Shown in pieces: positions 60,963 to 64,000 of a DNA stretch of 64,000 nt. How positions within the stretch are numbered: position 1 is the first letter of the stretch; the number at the start of each line of letters is the position of its first letter. Position numbers and translations under genes: made by a program. Origin of the DNA: Cronobacter muytjensii ATCC 51329 (GTDB taxonomy: Bacteria > Pseudomonadota > Gammaproteobacteria > Enterobacterales > Enterobacteriaceae); NCBI RefSeq assembly GCF_001277195.1, contig NZ_CP012268.1, forward strand, positions 3,968,001 through 4,032,000, written 5' to 3'. The notes beneath the pieces were generated by a model, which ran no database searches, was not told the DNA's origin, and was given only the letters and a program-made list of their open reading frames with translations.

Positions 60963-61628
60963 ATGTCCCGAATTGAAGCGGTATTTTTCGACTGCGACGG
61001 CACGCTGGTGGATAGCGAAGTTATCTGCTCCCGCGCTTATGTGCATATGTTTGCCCGGGCGGGCATTACGCTTGAGCTGGACGAGGTTTTTAAACGCTTC
61101 AAAGGCGTAAAGCTCTACGAAATCATTGACACGATCAATGACGAATATGGCGTGAACCTGCAAAAAGCCGAGCTCGAACCTGTTTACCGCGCAGAAGTTG
61201 CGCGTCTTTTCGACGCCGAGCTGGAAGAGATCCCAGGCGCGGCGGCGCTCCTTGCGAAGATGAATGTGCCGATGTGCATCGTCTCGAACGGCCCGGTGAG
61301 CAAAATGCAGCAGTCTCTCGGCAAAACGGGCATGTCAGGGTATTTCACGGACAAGCTATTTAGCGGCTACGATATCCAGCGCTGGAAGCCCGACCCGGCG
61401 TTGATGCATTTTGCCGCCGATGCGATGCAGGTGAATGTGGAGCACTGTATTCTGGTGGATGATTCCGCCGCGGGCGCGAAAGCCGGTATCGCCGCCGGGA
61501 TGCAGGTGTTTTATTTCTGCGCCGACCCGCATAACCCGCCGCTCGAACACCCTAATGTGACGGTGTTTACTGATTTAGCGCAGCTGCCAGAATTGTGGCG
61601 GGCGCGCGGCTGGGAGGTGACGCGTTAA
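60963..61628 (+). CDS. yieH: HAD phosphatase YieH (6-phosphogluconate phosphatase)
   Basis: A 221-residue HAD subfamily I enzyme; E. coli YieH dephosphorylates 6-phosphogluconate and phosphoenolpyruvate. Motif I is VFFDCDGTLVDSE, motif II VSNGPVSK, motif III/IV KPDPALMHFA and ILVDDSAAGAKAG. Divergent from adeP. The stop codon lies in a CGCGTTAACCC/GGGTTAACGCG palindrome. Confidence 0.94.
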   Translation: MSRIEAVFFDCDGTLVDSEVICSRAYVHMFARAGITLELDEVFKRFKGVKLYEIIDTINDEYGVNLQKAELEPVYRAEVARLFDAELEEIPGAAALLAKMNVPMCIVSNGPVSKMQQSLGKTGMSGYFTDKLFSGYDIQRWKPDPALMHFAADAMQVNVEHCILVDDSAAGAKAGIAAGMQVFYFCADPHNPPLEHPNVTVFTDLAQLPELWRARGWEVTR

Positions 61629-61747
61629 CCCTCGGGTTAACGCGGGTGCCCAGGCGTATTGAATGTTATGGCGGGGGTGTTTCATACCCGCCCTGCGAGA
61701 TGCGGTTGGATGTGGCGTACAGGTGGGTAAGCGTCAGCGCACCCACC
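61621..61747. repeat. Palindromes between yieH and yieL
   Basis: Three hairpins in a row: CGCGTTAACCCTCGGGTTAA with CGCG (61621-61644), GCGGGGGTGTTTCATACCCG with CC (61671-61692), and GGTGGGTAAGCGTCAGCGCA with CCCACC (61722-61747). The last two resemble the REP-like family at 27.7 kb. Confidence 0.65.
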
Positions 61748-61765
61748 GCTCGACATTGACTCCCG

Positions 61766-62938
61766 TTAAAAGATCTTCTGCACCCATTCGGCATAGGCCG
61801 GGCGCCACACCGCCATTTCATGGCCAAGCCCCGGATAGACGTGATAGTCGAATTTCACGCCGTCGCGCTCAAGCTCGGTTTTCAGCCCGGCGATATCCCG
61901 GCCCGTCACGCTATCTTTATCGCCCACGACCAGCGTGAAGTTACGCAGCTGGCTGTTTACTTCGTCCGCGCGGGACAGTTGCTTCGTTACATCGTCGTTT
62001 GGCACCGTGGCGGTGGTAACGCCGCTCAACGACGCCAGCCAGCCAAAGCTCTGCAGATGCGTCATACCCGATACCAGCGCCTGATAACCGCCCTGTGAAA
62101 GCCCTGCCAGCGCGCGCCCCTGCGCGTCCTGACGCACGTTAAATTGCTGCCCGATCAGCGGAATAATGTCGTTCATCAGCTCTTTATCCGCCGCGCGGGC
62201 GTTGATTGGGTAAAAGTCTTTACGTCGCTCGGCAGGCGGGAAATTCTCCGGCACCGCGTCGGCGATATCCGTTTCGGTATCCGGGATAACCACCAGCATC
62301 GGCTTGATTTTTCCTTCCGCCAGCAGATTATCCATCATTTGCGGAATACGGCCCTGAGTCACGGCGGAAAGCCCGGTATCGCCAAAGCCGTGATAGAAGT
62401 AGAGCACCGGCAGCGGCTCGCTTTCATGGCTGTAGCCCGGCGGCGTCCAGACATATACCCGACGCTCCGATTTCAGCGCGCCGGAATGGTAGGTCAGCGT
62501 GCGCAATTCGCCGTGCGGCACCGCCCGGTCATCAATAATGCTGCCCGGCACCAGAATTAGCGAGGTATTGGGCTGACGCTGCGGTTTGACATACGGGTTG
62601 CCGGTATCGATGGAGCGAAAGCCGTCAACATCAAAGAAATACTCATGCAGATCCGGCTTCAGCGGCGCGCTTTTCCAGCTCCAGACGCCGTTCGCCTCTT
62701 TGCGCATCTCATGCGATACCTGACTGTCCGCCGTCGCGCCGAGCACTACCGCCACGCGCTGCGCACCGGGCGCGAACAGGCGGAAGGTGATCGATTTATC
62801 CGGATTCACCTGGGTGATGTAATGGCTGACCGGAATGGACGGGTCGGGCGTGGCTGGTAGCGGCGCGCTGTAGACAGGCAAACTGGCGCAGCCTATCAGG
62901 GCGGCGATAGCGAGAGCGGTACGGGAAGGTAATTTCAC
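61766..62938 (-). CDS. yieL: Secreted esterase YieL (feruloyl esterase-like)
   Basis: A 390-residue exported enzyme with an N-terminal CBM48/E-set-like domain (about 35-130, ITFRLFAPGAQRVAVVLG) and an alpha/beta hydrolase domain with nucleophile elbow GLSQGGYQAL and late His in YPGLGHEMAVW. Related to xylanase-associated feruloyl esterases. The start is the GTG at 62938 (VKLPSRTALAIAALIGC), which gives a proper signal peptide and has AAAGGA upstream; the longer frame has none. Confidence 0.88.
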   Translation of the reverse strand: MKLPSRTALAIAALIGCASLPVYSAPLPATPDPSIPVSHYITQVNPDKSITFRLFAPGAQRVAVVLGATADSQVSHEMRKEANGVWSWKSAPLKPDLHEYFFDVDGFRSIDTGNPYVKPQRQPNTSLILVPGSIIDDRAVPHGELRTLTYHSGALKSERRVYVWTPPGYSHESEPLPVLYFYHGFGDTGLSAVTQGRIPQMMDNLLAEGKIKPMLVVIPDTETDIADAVPENFPPAERRKDFYPINARAADKELMNDIIPLIGQQFNVRQDAQGRALAGLSQGGYQALVSGMTHLQSFGWLASLSGVTTATVPNDDVTKQLSRADEVNSQLRNFTLVVGDKDSVTGRDIAGLKTELERDGVKFDYHVYPGLGHEMAVWRPAYAEWVQKIF

Positions 62939-63017
62939 GGATTTGTCCTTTTTATAACGGGCTCGGTAACCCCTTATAGTATTGAGTAAAATCCGCAAAA
63001 GGGGCGATCTTTGCCCC

Positions 63018-63044
63018 AAAAAAGCCCTCGCGCGCGGCGAGGGC
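63018..63044 (-). terminator. Terminator of the pst-phoU operon
   Basis: GCCCTCGCC-GCG-CGCGAGGGC followed by TTTTTT on the minus strand, just after phoU. Confidence 0.85.
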
Positions 63045-63051
63045 GGCAGGC

Positions 63052-63777
63052 TTATTCTTTCGGATCTTTACCGGCGAGCAGTTTATCCAGCTCATCGCCG
63101 CCGACGTGGCGGAAATCCTGGCCCTTCACGAAATAGAAAATGTATTCGCAGATATTCTGGCAGCGGTCGCCGATACGCTCGATAGAGCGGGCGCAGAACA
63201 GCGCGGTCAGCACGCTTGGAATGGTGCGGGAATCTTCCATCATGTAGGTCATCAGTTGACGCACGATGCCTTCATACTCCTGATCCACTTTTTTATCTTC
63301 GCGATAAATACGTACCGCTTCATCAAGATCCATACGCGCGAAGGCGTCCAGCACGTCGTGGAGCATCTGTACGGTATGGCGACCCAGCGATTCGAGGCTG
63401 ACCAGCAGCGGCTGATGCTGCTGGGAGAATTTTTCCAGCGCGGTGCGGCAGATTTTATCCGCCACGTCGCCGATGCGCTCCAGCTCGGCGATAGTTTTAA
63501 TGATGGCCATCACCAGGCGCAGATCGCTTGCGGTCGGCTGGCGTTTGGCGATGATGCGCACGCACGCTTCATCGATCGCCACTTCCATCATGTTGACCTT
63601 TTTATCGCCGTCGATGACGCGTTTGGCCAGTTCGCTGTCCTGGTTGTGCATGGCGGTGATCGCATCGGAGAGCTGCTGCTCTACCAGCCCACCCATCGTC
63701 ATCACCTGGGTGCGAATGTATTCCAGTTCAGCGTTGAACTGACCGGAAATATGTTTGTTCAGATTCAGATTATCCAT
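63052..63777 (-). CDS. phoU: Phosphate signalling regulator PhoU
   Basis: PhoU links the PstSCAB transporter to PhoR and keeps the Pho regulon off in phosphate excess. The 241-residue all-helical protein starts MDNLNLNKHISGQFNAELEY and has both metal-binding motifs of the family (DKKVNMMEVAIDE and ERIGDRCQNICEYIFY). Last gene of the pst operon. Confidence 0.97.
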   Translation of the reverse strand: MDNLNLNKHISGQFNAELEYIRTQVMTMGGLVEQQLSDAITAMHNQDSELAKRVIDGDKKVNMMEVAIDEACVRIIAKRQPTASDLRLVMAIIKTIAELERIGDVADKICRTALEKFSQQHQPLLVSLESLGRHTVQMLHDVLDAFARMDLDEAVRIYREDKKVDQEYEGIVRQLMTYMMEDSRTIPSVLTALFCARSIERIGDRCQNICEYIFYFVKGQDFRHVGGDELDKLLAGKDPKE

Positions 63778-63835
63778 TTAGCACTCCACATGCCCGATAA
63801 ATTCAAAAGCGGCCCACATGAGATATCAGGGCATA

Positions 63836-64000
63836 TCAACCGTAGCGACCGGTAATATAGTCTTCGGTTTGTTTCATTTTCGGCTTGGTGAAGAGATCGT
63901 CTGTATTGCTGAACTCGATCAGCTCGCCGAGGTACATAAACGCCGTGTGATCGGAACAGCGCGCCGCCTGCTGCATGTTGTGCGTCACGATAACCACGGT
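63836..64000 (-). CDS. pstB: Phosphate ABC transporter ATP-binding protein PstB, C-terminal part
   Basis: The last 54 codons of PstB, cut by the right edge. VVIVTHNMQQAARCSDHTAF contains the switch (H-loop) histidine, and the end DDLFTKPKMKQTEDYITGRYG is specific for PstB. It precedes phoU by 58 bases in the usual order. Confidence 0.96.
   Translation of the reverse strand, partial: TVVIVTHNMQQAARCSDHTAFMYLGELIEFSNTDDLFTKPKMKQTEDYITGRYG

Overview
The window looks like a chromosomal segment of an Enterobacteriaceae member, most likely Cronobacter or a close relative (genus is an inference). The gene order dgoTDAKR, yidA, gyrB-recF-dnaN-dnaA, rpmH-rnpA-yidD-yidC-mnmE, then yieE-chrR-adeP-yieH-yieL-phoU-pstB follows the Escherichia coli K-12 map. 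High GC and ERIC and REP-type palindromes also fit this family. There is no tRNA, rRNA, CRISPR array or insertion sequence that I can recognise.

Layout. 1-9.6 kb: one minus-strand operon encoding the membrane complex and baseplate side of a type VI secretion system (SH3 lipoprotein, tssJ, tssK, tssL, tssM, tagF, tssA, tssB running off the left edge). 9.6-11 kb: a gene-poor stretch, then a complete SOS-controlled type I toxin-antitoxin locus (istR, LexA box, tisB). 11-18.5 kb: a GNAT enzyme, emrD, a secreted glycosidase-like protein with an altered active site, yidG-yidH, an APH-like kinase, the heat-shock pair ibpA-ibpB with sigma-32 promoter and RNA thermometer, yidQ and yidR. 18.5-26 kb: a 2-hydroxyacid dehydrogenase with an ACS-family transporter, then the D-galactonate operon dgoR-K-A-D-T with its operator. 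26.1-26.6 kb: a hok/sok type I toxin locus whose hok gene has a one-base frameshift. 26.6-38.4 kb: yidA and the conserved replication and translation core.

38.4-57.8 kb is the accessory core of the window. Where K-12 carries tnaCAB, mdtL and yidZ between mnmE and yieE, this genome has a specialised-metabolite gene cluster of about 21 genes: a lysine/ornithine-type N-hydroxylase, a stand-alone methionyl-tRNA-synthetase-like protein, an acyl-carrier-protein/cupin fusion, a DAO-type flavin oxidase, a free adenylation enzyme, a second carrier protein followed by a BtrH-like acyltransferase, an EctB-type aminotransferase, a PHBH-type flavin monooxygenase, two alpha/beta hydrolases (one with a cysteine nucleophile), GNAT enzymes, a rhodanese, an NTF2-fold protein and an MFS exporter. 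N-hydroxylase plus cupin plus MetRS-like enzyme plus DAO oxidase is the enzyme set known for hydrazine (N-N bond) formation in the s56-p1 and triacsin pathways. I infer a hydrazine-type product. The cupin is fused to a carrier protein here and not to the MetRS-like enzyme, which makes the system unusual. A 2-oxoglutarate amino-acid hydroxylase, GNAT and AzlCD exporter unit, with a divergent LysR regulator, adjoins it.

58-64 kb returns to the K-12 order: yieE, chrR, adeP, yieH, yieL, phoU and the end of pstB.
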